A stretch of DNA of 64,000 nucleotides from Microbacterium lacus (GCF_002812805.1 NZ_NMUM01000040.1:186001-250000); one strand, 5' to 3'; positions 9,442 through 19,606 are shown, counted from the first letter of the stretch. The notes: a model not told the origin generated them from the sequence alone. Made by a program: numbers and translations.

Positions 9442-11184
9442 TCAGCGCTCCGGACCCACGACGACGGCGGCCTCGGGCGGCACGACGACCTCGTCGTCGG
9501 CGACGAGCGCCGTAGCGTCGGTCGTCAGCAGAATGACGCGGCCGGGCGCGACATCCCACGACACGGCCTCGTCCGTGAGGTTCACGAGCACCGACAGATC
9601 GCCGCGGCCGAGAGCGAAGGCCCGTGCCCCGACGTCGCCCGAGGCTCCCTCCGCCGATGCCGCACGCAGCGCCGCGAACGACGGGTCGGTCAGCTCGGGC
9701 CATGCACTGCGCAGGGCCGCCAACTCGCGATAGAGCTGCAGCAGACGCGCGTGGTCGCCCTCGGATGCCTCGGCCCAGTCGAGCTTCGACCGCGTGAACG
9801 TCTCGGGGTCCTGCGGGTTCGGCACGACGGACTCGTCCCAGCCCATGCGGGTGAACTCCTCGAGCCGGCCCTTGGCGGTCGCCTCGCCGAGCTCGGGCTC
9901 GGGGTGCGAGGTGAAGAACTGCCAGGGCGTCGAGGCGCCCCACTCTTCGCCCATGAACAGCATCGGTGTGCCGGGCGCGGTCAGAGTCAGCACGGCGGTG
10001 ACGGCGAGGCGGCCGTACGACAGCGACTGCGAGAGCCGGTCGCCGGCGGCACGGTTGCCGATCTGGTCGTGGTCCTGAGCGAATGTCACGAGGCGCCACG
10101 TCGGCACCTCGGCCGGAATCGGGAAGCCGTGCTCCCGCTCGCGGAACGACGAGTACGTGCCGTTGTGGAAGAACCCGTCGGTCCAGACCTTCGGCAGGGC
10201 GTCCAGCGCGCCGAAGTCCTCGTAGTAGCCGACGGTCTCGCCGGTGACGGCGACGTGCGTGGCGTGGTGCCAGTCGTCGCTCCACTGGGCCGTCAGTCCG
10301 TAGCCGCCTGCCTCGCGCGGCAGGATGAGCTTCGGGTCGTTCATGTCCGACTCGGCGATGAGCGTCAGCGGCCGACCGAGGTGCGCCGAAAGGGCGTCGG
10401 ATGCCTCGGCCAGCTCTTGCAGGATGTGCTTGTCACCGCTGTCGAGCAGCGCGTGCACGGCATCCAGGCGCAGCCCGTCGACGTGGTATTCGCGCAACCA
10501 CATGAGGGCGTTGTCGACGATGTACGACCGCACCGCGGGCTCGTCGAGGTTGATGGAATCGCCCCAGGTGTTGCGTTCACCGCTGCGCAGGTACGGTCCG
10601 AACTCGGGCAGATAGTTGCCGCTCGGCCCGAGGTGGTTGTAGACGACGTCCTGGATGACCGCGAGCCCGACGGCGTGGGCGGCGTCGACGAACCGCTGGT
10701 AGGCGCGTGGCCCGCCGTACGCCTCGTGGACGGTGTACCAGAGCACCCCGTCGTACCCCCAGTTGTGCACGCCGTTGAAGCCGTTCACGGGCAGCAGCTC
10801 GATGTGGGTCACGCCGAGTTCGATCAGGTGCGGGAAGCGCTCGGTCGCGGCATCCAACGTCCCCTCCGGCGTGAAGGTTCCGATGTGCAGTTCGTAGATC
10901 AGTCCGCCCGCGAGCTGGCGCCCCGTCCAGTCGTCATCCGTCCACGCGAAATCGGTCAGATCGACGTGAGCGGATGCCTCGTGCACACCGTGCGGCTGGC
11001 GCTTCGAGCGGGGGTCGGGGCGCAGAGCTCCGCCGTCGATCACGAAGCCGTACTCCTCACCGTCGGCGAGGTCGACCGGTGCTGACCACCAGCCGTCCGT
11101 GACCCGCTCGAGGTCGAGCTCGCTCGCATCCCCCCGACGGAGTTGGACCTGGCCTGCGTTCGGTGCCCACACCTCGATGCTCAT
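9442..11184 (-). CDS. treZ: malto-oligosyltrehalose trehalohydrolase
   Basis: Glycoside hydrolase family 13 enzyme (580 residues) that releases free trehalose from maltooligosyl-trehalose in the cytosol. The N-terminus ([13 protein letters not shown]) is the family's beta-sandwich domain. The barrel follows with nucleophile Asp in [10 protein letters not shown] (about residue 240), acid/base Glu in LIAESDMND (about 273) and the third acid in DHDQIGNR (about 371). Normally treX, treY and treZ lie side by side. Here treZ is separated from treY by about 9 kb of guanidine/urea genes on both strands, and it appears to have its own promoter (CAGGCT six bases before ATG). Confidence 0.96.
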   Translation of the reverse strand: MSIEVWAPNAGQVQLRRGDASELDLERVTDGWWSAPVDLADGEEYGFVIDGGALRPDPRSKRQPHGVHEASAHVDLTDFAWTDDDWTGRQLAGGLIYELHIGTFTPEGTLDAATERFPHLIELGVTHIELLPVNGFNGVHNWGYDGVLWYTVHEAYGGPRAYQRFVDAAHAVGLAVIQDVVYNHLGPSGNYLPEFGPYLRSGERNTWGDSINLDEPAVRSYIVDNALMWLREYHVDGLRLDAVHALLDSGDKHILQELAEASDALSAHLGRPLTLIAESDMNDPKLILPREAGGYGLTAQWSDDWHHATHVAVTGETVGYYEDFGALDALPKVWTDGFFHNGTYSSFREREHGFPIPAEVPTWRLVTFAQDHDQIGNRAAGDRLSQSLSYGRLAVTAVLTLTAPGTPMLFMGEEWGASTPWQFFTSHPEPELGEATAKGRLEEFTRMGWDESVVPNPQDPETFTRSKLDWAEASEGDHARLLQLYRELAALRSAWPELTDPSFAALRAASAEGASGDVGARAFALGRGDLSVLVNLTDEAVSWDVAPGRVILLTTDATALVADDEVVVPPEAAVVVGPER

Positions 11185-11330
11185 GTACCCAGCCTGTCAT
11201 CCCGGCCGGAATCATCCCACCTCTTGACGCGCCCCCGCGCCGTCGGTAGCGACTGCGGGTCGGCGTCCCGCTCGACATTTCACGAGATCGATACATCCCC
11301 GAAAATCGCGGGGCGGTTTGCCTCGAGAAC

Positions 11331-11360
11331 ATGGGTTTCTATCACCTGACAGAAACCCAT
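11331..11360. promoter_or_regulatory. palindromic operator upstream of the symporter
   Basis: Perfect 10-bp inverted repeat, ATGGGTTTCT and AGAAACCCAT, with a 10-base spacer ATCACCTGAC. Its 20-bp core TTTCTATCACCTGACAGAAA differs from the core upstream of the DUF1989/carboxylase operon (20501-20520) at two central positions only. It lies 50 bases before the TTG start of the symporter and overlaps a possible -10 region. I infer it is the binding site of the TetR protein encoded at 12982-13575. Confidence 0.75.
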
Positions 11361-11409
11361 TCATCCATCGCAACGTTCTCACCGCACCGATCTCACACAG
11401 GGAGTCGCC

Positions 11410-12945
11410 TTGATCATCTTCGGAGTCGCACTGACCGTGCTCGTGATTCTCGTCGTCGGGATCGTCGTCGCCAGACGAATAGACGGCGATAGTGCCAACT
11501 TCCTCGTCGCCGGTCGGCGCCTCGGCGTTCCGCTCGTGGCGGCGTCGCTCACGGCCGCGGCCGTCGACGCGAACGCCACCGTCGGCAACACCGACCTGAC
11601 GGCCGACTTCGGGTTCTGGTCGGGCGCGTCTCTCGCACTCGGCCTGGCGATCTGCCTGACCCTGGTGGGCCTCTTCCTCGCGAAGCCCCTGAACGCGATG
11701 AAGCTCTTCACCCTCGGCGACTACTTCCGCATCCGCTACGGCCGCACGAACGAGGTCTTCGCGAGCGTCATCATGGTCATCGCGTTCACGATCCTGCTCG
11801 CCGGAAACCTGGTCGCCTGCGGATACCTCATGGAGCGGTTCGCCCGCATCCCCTACGCCTGGGGCGTCATCATCGCGGTCGTGCTCGTGCTCTCGTACAC
11901 GATCGCCGGTGGGCTCGTCTCGGACGCCTACACGGGCGCCATCCAGACCACCATCACGGTCGTGGCCTCGGTCGCCCTGTTGATCTGGACGGCCTTCAGC
12001 TTCGGCATCATCATCCCCGAGGGCATGGGGCCGTTCGACTTCGAGCAGCTCTCCAGCGCCGAATTCGGGGCACCGATCAACTGGGCAACCCTCATCGCCC
12101 TCGGCATCGGCGACATCGTCGCGATCGACTTCATGCAGCGTGTGTTCGGCGCCCGCAACCCGCAGGTCGCGCGTCGCGCATGCCTGAGCGCCGCGGCGCT
12201 GACCGCCGGTGTCGGCATCATCTTCGCGCTCGTGGCACTGACCGCATCCGCTGCTCTCGGTCTTACCGCCGCCGACGGACCGGTGCTCTACCAGCTGCTG
12301 GATGGCTGGGCCCCGCCGCTGCTGTCGATCCTGGTGCTCTCGGGCATCGTCGCCGCGTCGTTCTCGACCGCGTCCGGCGCGATCCTGGCAACCTCGGCCG
12401 TGACGGTGCGCAACATCTTCCGCGTGCGTCGCCCGGCGGACAGCGAGCGCGACCCGCTGCTGCGCTGGACCCGCGTGGCGATGTTCCCGGTCGTCATCAT
12501 CGGCTCGCTCCTGGCGATCCAGACCAGCCAGACCGCGATCCTGCTGACCCTGGCCTTCGACCTGATGCTGGCGTGCCTCGCCGGTCCGTTCATCATCGGC
12601 ATCTTCTGGAACCGTCCCGGCCGCAACGCGCTGTTTATCTCCGCGGCCGTCGGATTGGTGGTGCGGATCGCTCTGCTCGGCGTGCAGCCGACGCTGTACG
12701 GGCTCGAGAACAACATCTTCTACATCCCGAACACCCTGTTTGACACGAGCATCGACGGGTGGGCGACGCTCATCGCCTTCGCCGTCAGTCTCGCCGTCTT
12801 CTTCCTCGTCACGTGGCTGTCGCCGCGCACCGAGGGCGAACTCGCGGACGAGCGCGACGCCGTCGAGGCTCTGCGACTCGAGCAGGCCGATGTCCTGGGC
12901 GAGGCCGCCGCGACGGACGGGGCGGCGGATCCCGTGCGAGCCTGA
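11410..12945 (+). CDS. sodium:solute symporter (SSS family), candidate guanidine/urea importer
   Basis: Membrane transporter of about 511 residues with 12-13 predicted helices, of the sodium/solute symporter superfamily (for example FLVAGRRLGVPL and AAAVDANATVGNTDL near the N-terminus). Members import urea, proline, pantothenate and similar solutes with sodium. The start is TTG at 11410, directly after an AGGGAG ribosome-binding site, and no better in-frame start is visible. It is divergent from treZ and convergent with the TetR gene. A shared operator with the catabolic operon makes it the likely importer of that pathway's substrate, guanidine or urea. Substrate is inference. Confidence 0.85.
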   Translation: MIIFGVALTVLVILVVGIVVARRIDGDSANFLVAGRRLGVPLVAASLTAAAVDANATVGNTDLTADFGFWSGASLALGLAICLTLVGLFLAKPLNAMKLFTLGDYFRIRYGRTNEVFASVIMVIAFTILLAGNLVACGYLMERFARIPYAWGVIIAVVLVLSYTIAGGLVSDAYTGAIQTTITVVASVALLIWTAFSFGIIIPEGMGPFDFEQLSSAEFGAPINWATLIALGIGDIVAIDFMQRVFGARNPQVARRACLSAAALTAGVGIIFALVALTASAALGLTAADGPVLYQLLDGWAPPLLSILVLSGIVAASFSTASGAILATSAVTVRNIFRVRRPADSERDPLLRWTRVAMFPVVIIGSLLAIQTSQTAILLTLAFDLMLACLAGPFIIGIFWNRPGRNALFISAAVGLVVRIALLGVQPTLYGLENNIFYIPNTLFDTSIDGWATLIAFAVSLAVFFLVTWLSPRTEGELADERDAVEALRLEQADVLGEAAATDGAADPVRA

Positions 12946-12948
12946 CCC

Positions 12949-12964
12949 TTCCGCACGAGCGGAA
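12949..12964. terminator. short hairpin between convergent genes
   Basis: TTCCGC-ACGA-GCGGAA forms a 6-bp stem with a four-base loop between the symporter stop and the TetR stop. It lacks a U tract, so termination activity is only a guess. Confidence 0.3.
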
Positions 12965-12981
12965 TCCCGCGGCGGTCTGCC

Positions 12982-13575
12982 TCAGCTTGCGTCTTCGACC
13001 AGGCGCAGGCAGGCCGCCGCGATCCGGTCGGGCAGGTCTTTGGGTACCGCACCCTCTTGGCGAAAGCGCACGACGACATCGACCAGCTGGATGCAGCACG
13101 TCCCGAGAAACTGGGCGTCTGCGTCCGGACTGATGCGCGTTGCCAGCTCGCCGTAGATCCGGATCAGCTCGTCGCGGGCCGCGCGGAACGGCGCGAAGGC
13201 CTCCCCCGCGATCTCGGGGGACAGGTACATCGTGCCGATGTTGTGCGGCTCGGCGAGCAGTGTCTGGACATCGGCGCGGGCGAGCGCGAAGAGCGCCCGG
13301 CGAGCGTCCGGCTCGGCCAGGTACTCGGCCGCGCGATCGAGAGTGGGATCGATGGATGCCTGCAGCAGCTCGAGCAGGATCTCTTCCTTGCCCGAGAAGT
13401 AGTAGTACATGCTGGCCTGCCGCATGCCGGCTCGCTCGGCGATCCGTCGTGTGCTGGTGGCCGCGTACCCCCGTTCGGCGAACAGGGAGGCCGCGGCATC
13501 AACGAGCTGCTGGCGGGATTCGACGCCGGGCTCGCCCGGCTGGAGGCGCGGACGGCCCGGCATCGACGTCGTCAT
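12982..13575 (-). CDS. TetR family regulator of the guanidine/urea module
   Basis: Transcriptional regulator of about 197 residues. The N-terminal TetR helix-turn-helix is clear: AAASLFAERGYAATSTRRIA then ERAGMRQASMYYYFSGKEEIL. The C-terminal half is the ligand/dimerisation domain. The frame extends upstream, but ATG 13575 places the HTH at the usual distance from the N-terminus and starts 4 bases after the allophanate hydrolase stop. This makes it the last gene of a five-gene operon. As the only regulator in the module it is the best candidate to bind the twin palindromes at 11331-11360 and 20498-20523, giving autoregulation. Confidence 0.88.
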   Translation of the reverse strand: MTTSMPGRPRLQPGEPGVESRQQLVDAAASLFAERGYAATSTRRIAERAGMRQASMYYYFSGKEEILLELLQASIDPTLDRAAEYLAEPDARRALFALARADVQTLLAEPHNIGTMYLSPEIAGEAFAPFRAARDELIRIYGELATRISPDADAQFLGTCCIQLVDVVVRFRQEGAVPKDLPDRIAAACLRLVEDAS

Positions 13576-13579
13576 CCCT

Positions 13580-15286
13580 CTATTCTGCGCTCTGATCCCG
13601 GCGGAGGTAGGCCAGCCATCCGCCGTACGCGCTGATGTCCGCCGCGCCCTCGAGGGCAACGGGCTCGGCGAGGAAACCGGCCACGCTGCTGCCGTCCTCG
13701 AGCGTGACGCGGCCGATCGTCATGGGCTGGGGCAGCGCGGCGACGAATGAGCCGAAGCCGTGCGCCGGGAGGGTCCAGACCTCGCCCGCGATCGCCGCAC
13801 CTCTCGCTTCGACACGCCCTTCGTCTACACGACGGAGCCCCGGCTTGGGTGGCACCGTCGGCAGGGCGTGCAGGCGGTACGACGCTGCGGTGCGCACCGC
13901 GCGCGAGAAGCGCCCGCCGGCCGCGGTCAACTGGTGATTGAGCGGCTGTCCCGTGAGGTGAGCGCCGACGACCAGGATGTCGATTTCGGCGTCCACGATC
14001 CGCCGCGCCAGCTCGGCCAGGCGGCGGTCGCTGAAGGCGGGCGCGGTCAGCATGACCCCGAACGGGAATCCGTCGACCGTGCCCGCGGGCAGGGCGAGCG
14101 AGGCATAGTCGAGCAGGTTGGCGAAGTTCGTGTACCGCCCCATACGAGCGTTGGCGCCGATCGGGTCGGCCGCGACCTCGGTGAGCGTGGGGTGCCAGGT
14201 CGTCGTCGGCGTCAGCAGCGCCGCGGTGCCCTCGAGCAGGCGCGCCCCCGCGAGCCCCAAGCGACGCAGGCGTTCGCGATCCCGGAAGGCATCAACCGCG
14301 GTGAACTTCTCTCCCCCGCCGACGATCGTCGCGACCGTCGGGTCGATGTCGGAGCCGACGAGGTCGGCGTTCTCGCGGATGAAATCGCCCACGGCCGCGG
14401 TCCGTTCCGCGACGAAGGCACCGCCGTAGAGAAGCACGGCGCCCTCGAGCAGCGGAGCGATGTCGACCTCGACGATCTCCACTCCGGATGCCGCGAGCCG
14501 ATCGACGACCCCGCGGAACGCCTCGACCCATCCGGGCGCCAATCCTTCGAGGTGCTCGGGCGTCGGAATCGCGACGCGGGGCGCGGGCTCGAGCCCCGGC
14601 AGAGCTTCGGCGACCCGGATGAGCGGGTCGATCCCGTCCGCGCCCTCCATCGTCTCGGCGGCGAGGCGACCGAGACCGAGGTCGCGCGCGAATACGGTGA
14701 CGACATCGATCGACCAGCAGGCCGGCACCACGCCCGTCGTCGGCACGAGACCGACCGTCGGCTTGATGCCGAAGATGCCGTTCAAGGCCGCGGGTACGCG
14801 CCCGGAGCCGGCGGTGTCGGTTCCGAGGGCGATATCGACGAAACTGAGGGCGACCGCGACGGCGGATCCCGAGCTCGACCCACCCGAGATGCGGTCGGGC
14901 CGCCACGCGTTGCGGACGGCGCCATAGGGGCTGCGCGTACCGACCAGGCCGGTGGCGAACTGGTCGAGGTTGGTCTTGCCGAGCACGATCGCACCCGCGG
15001 CCCGCAGTCGGGCCACGGACGGCGCGTCGACCTCTGGCGCAAACGCGAAGGCGGGACATCCGGCCGTCGTCGCAAGACCCGCGACATCGATGTTGTCCTT
15101 CACCGCGACCAGCACACCGGCGAGCGGCAGACGCTCGCCCGCGGCGACGCGCGCATCGATGTCGCGAGCCTCGGCGAGCACCTCGGGCTCTTCGCGCAGG
15201 GCGATCCAGACTTCGGGACGGTCGGCAGCCGCGATCCGCTCGTACGCCTGCTGAACCTTCTCGACCGCACTCACATTGACACTCAC
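13580..15286 (-). CDS. atzF: allophanate hydrolase
   Basis: Amidase-signature enzyme (568 residues) that cleaves allophanate to ammonia and carbon dioxide. The Ser-cisSer-Lys triad is visible: Lys in VAVKDNID (about residue 62), cis-Ser in GGSSSGSAVA (about 138) and nucleophile Ser in DTAGSGRVPA (about 160). The last 120 residues form the AtzF C-terminal domain (starting near DILVVGAHLTGQPLNHQL), which is typical of full-length AtzF. The GTG start overlaps the carboxylase stop by four bases, so the two are translationally coupled. It acts after the carboxylase in both the urea and the guanidine route. Confidence 0.95.
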   Translation of the reverse strand: MSVNVSAVEKVQQAYERIAAADRPEVWIALREEPEVLAEARDIDARVAAGERLPLAGVLVAVKDNIDVAGLATTAGCPAFAFAPEVDAPSVARLRAAGAIVLGKTNLDQFATGLVGTRSPYGAVRNAWRPDRISGGSSSGSAVAVALSFVDIALGTDTAGSGRVPAALNGIFGIKPTVGLVPTTGVVPACWSIDVVTVFARDLGLGRLAAETMEGADGIDPLIRVAEALPGLEPAPRVAIPTPEHLEGLAPGWVEAFRGVVDRLAASGVEIVEVDIAPLLEGAVLLYGGAFVAERTAAVGDFIRENADLVGSDIDPTVATIVGGGEKFTAVDAFRDRERLRRLGLAGARLLEGTAALLTPTTTWHPTLTEVAADPIGANARMGRYTNFANLLDYASLALPAGTVDGFPFGVMLTAPAFSDRRLAELARRIVDAEIDILVVGAHLTGQPLNHQLTAAGGRFSRAVRTAASYRLHALPTVPPKPGLRRVDEGRVEARGAAIAGEVWTLPAHGFGSFVAALPQPMTIGRVTLEDGSSVAGFLAEPVALEGAADISAYGGWLAYLRRDQSAE

Positions 15287-18200
15287 GACTCAACCTCCAC
15301 TGCTGCGAGAACCTGCCCGGCGGCAACACGCTCGCCGGGTGCGACATAGACGGCGGCGACGCGCCCGGCCACCGGGGTAAGCACGGGCGACTCCATCTTC
15401 ATCGCCTCCAGAACGACGAGTCGGTCATCGACCGCAACGCGGGAACCCTGCTCGACGTCGACGCGCCAAACGCTCGCCGCGAACGGAGCCGTCACGGCTT
15501 CGCATCCCTCGGGCACGACGATGTCGGCGGCCGGGGCCGGAGGTGCGTCGTAGGTGCGCTCGAACTCGCCCGAGGCGCGCCACGCATCCTTCTCGGCCGA
15601 GAACGCGGCCTGCTGGGTCGTGCGGAAAGCCTCGATCGAGTCGGCCTCGGTCGCGAGGAACTCCTCGTACTCGGCGAGCGCGAAGCGGCCTTCTTCTGTC
15701 CGGAAGTCGCCGCGTCCGGCATCCACTTCGGCGCGCAGGTCGAGCAGTTCCTCGGCCGACACGGGGTACCACTTGATGCGGTCGAACGGCCGGAGTGCCC
15801 AGGGGTTCTGATCGAACAGGCCACCCCGTCGGAAGCGATTCCAGATCTGCACCGTGCGTCCCACGAACTGGTACCCGCCCGGACCTTCCATGCCGTAGAT
15901 GCACATGTAGGCCCCGCCGATGCCGACCGAGTTCTCGGCGGTCCAGGTGCGGGCCGGGTTGTATTTCGTCGTCACGAGTCGGTGGCGCGGATCGACGGGG
16001 GTGGCGACGGGCGCACCCAGGTAGACATCGCCGAGGCCCAGCACGAGGTAGTCGGCCTCGAAGACGATGCGCTTGACGTCGTCAACGCTGTCGAGGCCGT
16101 TGACACGCCGGATGAACTCGATGTTCGAGGGCGTCCAGGGGGCGTCGTCGCGCACGCTCGACATGTACCGGTCGATCGCCAGCTGCGTCGCCGGGTCATC
16201 CCACGACAGCGGCAGATGGACGATGCGCGAGGGCACCGTCAGCTCGCGGGTCGCCGGCAGTGCGGCCTCGATGGACTGCAGTTCACCGAGCAGCTGCGAT
16301 GCGCGGAGCACCGCCGGATCGGTCTGGATCTGCAGCGAACGGATGCCGGGGGTGACGTCCCGCACGCCCGCTATGCCGCGAGCCAGCACGGCCTCTTCGA
16401 GGGCGTGCACCCGCATCCGGAGCCCCAGATCGAGCACGTTGTCGCCGTACTCGACGAGGATGTGGGCGTCGCCGTCACGCCGGTAGGTCACGGCCGGTGC
16501 GAGCAGGTCGTCGCCCTCGGTGATCGCGGCGCGCCGGGCGAGGATGCCGTCATCACCGTCACCGTCGCTGTCTCCGCCGCCTGCACCCCTCCCCGCGACG
16601 AGCGGCGCCGCGAACACGAGCGCGTCTTCCTCACGGATGGCGGCGAAGCGGACCGTGTCGCCCGGGCGCAGCTGCCCGACCTTCCAGAACTCGCCGCTGG
16701 CGACGACGGCGGGGCAGACGAATCCCCCGAGGCTCGGGCCGTCGAGCCCGAGGATGATCGGGGTGTCGCCCGTGAAGTCGAGCGCCCCGACGGCGTACGG
16801 GGTGTCGTGGATGTTGGAGGGATGCAGGCCCGCCTCGCCGCCGTCCTCGCGCGCCCACTGGGGCTTCGGGCCCCGCAGTCGCACGCCCGTGCGCGCCGAC
16901 TGCACGTCCACCTCATAGACCGCCCGATACAGCTCGTCGATGTCTTCGCGGGTGAAGAATTCGGGCGCCGCGTGCGGCCCCTCCAGCACCCCGATGACCC
17001 ATTCGTGTGTCAGGCGGGGGCGCCGCTCGAGCGGAGTCGCCATCGGAGCGGCGATGCCCTCGCCCGCCCCCGGCCGCAGGACGTCCCCGGCTATCAACGA
17101 GCGACCTCCGTGGCCCCCGAACCCGCCGAGCGTGAACGTCGAGGCGCTGCCGAGGTACGACGGCACGTCGAACCCGCCGCGCACGGCAAGGTAGGAGCGC
17201 ATGCCGAGGGTCGTCGCCCCGACCGCCACGACTCCGCCGGCGGGAACCTCGAACGGCTCCCACGCCGCGACCGCGCGGCCGTCGACGGTGACGGGAGCCT
17301 CGGCGCCCGTCACACACACGATGGTCGGCGCCGAGAATCGCAGGCGCGGGCCGGACATCGTGATCTCGAGCGCCGGGGCATCCGCATCGTTCCCCGCGGC
17401 GAGGTTCGCCTCGCGGAAAGACACCGGATCCATGGGTCCCGACGGCGGCACGCCCACGTTCCAAAGCCCGATGCGACCGGGCAGATCCTGCACGGTCGTC
17501 ATCAGGCCCGGGGCCAGCACGTCAATGCGCGGACGCGGGTCGTCCGGGTCGCCGAGCGTGCCCGTATCGTGTGCCATGGCGCGCACGACGGGATCGTGGC
17601 ACAGGGCCTCGAGCATCCCGATCCCCGTGACGATGCCGTCGATGCGGGTCTCGGCGAGGGCGTCGCCGAGCAGGTCGAGCGCCGCGTCGCGGTCGGCGGC
17701 GTGCACGATGACCTTCGCGAGCATGGGGTCGTAGTCGGAGGTGACCTCGAGCCCGGTCTCGATCCAGGCATCAACGCGGATGCCGTCGCCCTCCGGGAAC
17801 GATGCGTTCGTGACGAGTCCGGGTGACGGTGCGAACCCGCGCGCGGGGTCTTCCGCGTACACGCGAGCCTCGAAGGCGTGGCCGCGCGGCACGTGCTCGG
17901 TCTCGAACAGGCCGCCGTCGAGTGTGCCCCCGCGGCCGAGCTCGAGCATGAGGGCGACGAGGTCGATGCCGAACACGGCCTCGGTGACCGGGTGCTCGAC
18001 CTGCAGTCGCGTGTTGACCTCGAGGAACGCCGCCTCTTCGCGCACCGGGTCGTAGATGAACTCCACCGTGCCCGCGGAGCGATAGTTCACGGATGCCGCG
18101 AGCCGGCGTGCGGCGTCGTGCATCTGTCGCCGGACGGCATCAGGGAGGTTCGGCGCCGGGGCCTCTTCGATGACTTTCTGGTTGCGGCGCTGCAGCGAGC

Positions 18201-18885
18201 AGTCGCGGTCGCCGAACACCGCGACCCGGCCCTCGCCGTCACCGAAGACCTGCACCTCCACATGGCGCGCGTGCGTGACCAGGCGTTCGAGGAACACCCC
18301 GCCCGCTCCGAAGCTGCGCGCCGCGATCGCGGCGACATCCCCGTACCCCTCGCGCACCTCATCGGCGCTCGAGCAGACCCGCATCCCGATCCCGCCGCCA
18401 CCGCCGGTCGCCTTGAGCATGACGGGCAAGCCGATGCGCTCGGCCTCGGACACCGCCTCTTCCGCGGAAGAGAGCAGCCCGGTGCCCGCGAGCATCGGGA
18501 CCCCCGCGGCCTCGGCATACGCGCGGGCGGTGTGCTTCAGCCCGAACGTTTCGATCTGCTCGGGCGTCGGGCCGATCCAGACGAGCCCCGCCGCCTCGGC
18601 CGCGCGGGCCGCCTCGACGTTCTCGGACAGGAAGCCGTAGCCCGGATGAATCGCCCCCGCGCCGTGCTCTAGCGCCGCGGCGATGATCGCGTCGGCGCGC
18701 AGGTACGACTCCGCGGCGGGCGCTGGCCCCAGGCGCACGGCGATATCGGCCTCGCGCACGTGGGGCGCGGCACGGTCGGCGTCCGAGAAGACGGCGACGG
18801 TGCGCAGCCCGAGTTCTTTCGCCGAGCGGATGATGCGGCGGGCGATCTCGCCGCGGTTCGCGACGAGCAGGGTATCGAAAGACAT
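15283..18885 (-). CDS. biotin-dependent urea/guanidine carboxylase
   Basis: Multidomain enzyme of 1200 residues. Order: biotin carboxylase with LLVANRGEIARRII at the N-terminus and the ATP-grasp glycine loop ATGGGGGIGM (about residue 160); a KipA-like carboxyltransferase half from about 460 (VLAPGLMTTVQDLPGR); a KipI-like half from about 805; and a C-terminal biotin carrier domain with the biotinylated Lys in EAMKME (about 1161). Proteins of this layout were long called urea carboxylases. Those next to DUF1989 pairs have been shown in other bacteria to carboxylate guanidine. The two upstream genes are exactly such a pair, so guanidine carboxylase is the favoured reading. Confidence 0.93.
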   Translation of the reverse strand: MSFDTLLVANRGEIARRIIRSAKELGLRTVAVFSDADRAAPHVREADIAVRLGPAPAAESYLRADAIIAAALEHGAGAIHPGYGFLSENVEAARAAEAAGLVWIGPTPEQIETFGLKHTARAYAEAAGVPMLAGTGLLSSAEEAVSEAERIGLPVMLKATGGGGGIGMRVCSSADEVREGYGDVAAIAARSFGAGGVFLERLVTHARHVEVQVFGDGEGRVAVFGDRDCSLQRRNQKVIEEAPAPNLPDAVRRQMHDAARRLAASVNYRSAGTVEFIYDPVREEAAFLEVNTRLQVEHPVTEAVFGIDLVALMLELGRGGTLDGGLFETEHVPRGHAFEARVYAEDPARGFAPSPGLVTNASFPEGDGIRVDAWIETGLEVTSDYDPMLAKVIVHAADRDAALDLLGDALAETRIDGIVTGIGMLEALCHDPVVRAMAHDTGTLGDPDDPRPRIDVLAPGLMTTVQDLPGRIGLWNVGVPPSGPMDPVSFREANLAAGNDADAPALEITMSGPRLRFSAPTIVCVTGAEAPVTVDGRAVAAWEPFEVPAGGVVAVGATTLGMRSYLAVRGGFDVPSYLGSASTFTLGGFGGHGGRSLIAGDVLRPGAGEGIAAPMATPLERRPRLTHEWVIGVLEGPHAAPEFFTREDIDELYRAVYEVDVQSARTGVRLRGPKPQWAREDGGEAGLHPSNIHDTPYAVGALDFTGDTPIILGLDGPSLGGFVCPAVVASGEFWKVGQLRPGDTVRFAAIREEDALVFAAPLVAGRGAGGGDSDGDGDDGILARRAAITEGDDLLAPAVTYRRDGDAHILVEYGDNVLDLGLRMRVHALEEAVLARGIAGVRDVTPGIRSLQIQTDPAVLRASQLLGELQSIEAALPATRELTVPSRIVHLPLSWDDPATQLAIDRYMSSVRDDAPWTPSNIEFIRRVNGLDSVDDVKRIVFEADYLVLGLGDVYLGAPVATPVDPRHRLVTTKYNPARTWTAENSVGIGGAYMCIYGMEGPGGYQFVGRTVQIWNRFRRGGLFDQNPWALRPFDRIKWYPVSAEELLDLRAEVDAGRGDFRTEEGRFALAEYEEFLATEADSIEAFRTTQQAAFSAEKDAWRASGEFERTYDAPPAPAADIVVPEGCEAVTAPFAASVWRVDVEQGSRVAVDDRLVVLEAMKMESPVLTPVAGRVAAVYVAPGERVAAGQVLAAVEVES

Positions 18886-18900
18886 CGGAGCCTCAGCGGT

Positions 18901-19593
18901 TCAGGGGCGGGTGATGATGGCCCGCAGCGGCGTGACGTTGAAGTCGTTGCAGGGGTTGTTCATCTGCGGGCAGTTCGAGATGACGATGATGACGTCTTTA
19001 TCGGCCCGGCAGGCGACGCGGCGGCCGGGAGCGGACATCCCATCAACGATCCCGAGCGCACCGTCCTGCTCGACCGGGACGTTCATGAACCAGTTCAGGT
19101 TCGACACCAGGTCGCGCGCGCCGAGCCCCCACTTCTCGCCCTCGAACAGGAAGTTCTCGCGGCATGCGTGCTGGTAGGCGGTGTGGTGGCCGTAGCGGAG
19201 GGTGTTGGACTCCTTGCTGCACGCTCCGCCGATCGTGTCCTGGCGGTCGATCTCGTTGCCGACGACCGTCATGAGCGGCTCGCCGAGGTTCGAGCGCAAC
19301 ACCGTCCCCACGTCGACGTAGGCGTTGCCCTGCCACGCGAGGGTGTCGGGCACGCTGTAGCGCTCCGACGTGTCGTCGAGGGCGAAGATCAGGCAGTCGC
19401 CGGACTGGTTGCCCCCGACATCCACGAGCGTGAAGACCTCACCCGCTCGCACGATGGCGGACCAGGAAGCTCGGGGCGCGATGACGTCGTCCACGACGTT
19501 CTCACCGGGAACGAATGCCTCGGACCAGTCGAGGGGGCTGCCGTCGGCGTAGACCGGACGCGGCGGGACGGTTGTCTGAACGGTTGTGGCCAT
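18901..19593 (-). CDS. DUF1989 protein, probable carboxyguanidine deiminase subunit (UAAP type)
   Basis: About 230 residues of the DUF1989 / urea-amidolyase-associated protein family. Cys- and His-containing stretches (DCLIFALDD, GGACSKESNTLRYG, YQHACRENFL, SNCPQMNNPCNDF) match the metal-binding pattern of the family. In characterised guanidine clusters two such proteins form the carboxyguanidine deiminase that feeds allophanate hydrolase. The start chosen is ATG 19593, preceded by AAGGGAA; a longer reading frame exists but runs over the upstream gene. It lies 15 bases before the carboxylase and 13 after the upstream paralogue. Confidence 0.85.
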   Translation of the reverse strand: MATTVQTTVPPRPVYADGSPLDWSEAFVPGENVVDDVIAPRASWSAIVRAGEVFTLVDVGGNQSGDCLIFALDDTSERYSVPDTLAWQGNAYVDVGTVLRSNLGEPLMTVVGNEIDRQDTIGGACSKESNTLRYGHHTAYQHACRENFLFEGEKWGLGARDLVSNLNWFMNVPVEQDGALGIVDGMSAPGRRVACRADKDVIIVISNCPQMNNPCNDFNVTPLRAIITRP

Positions 19594-19606
19594 GATGGGG
19601 TTCCCT

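Noticed and set aside
8809-11085. 758-residue open frame opposite treZ
   Set aside because: Shadow of treZ; composition is His/Arg/Gln-rich without domains, and the true gene on the minus strand has full GH13 motifs.
11185-11409. Guanidine riboswitch upstream of the symporter
   Set aside because: The segment holds a promoter-like region and the palindrome, but I could not recognise the conserved ykkC loops. A covariance search would be decisive.
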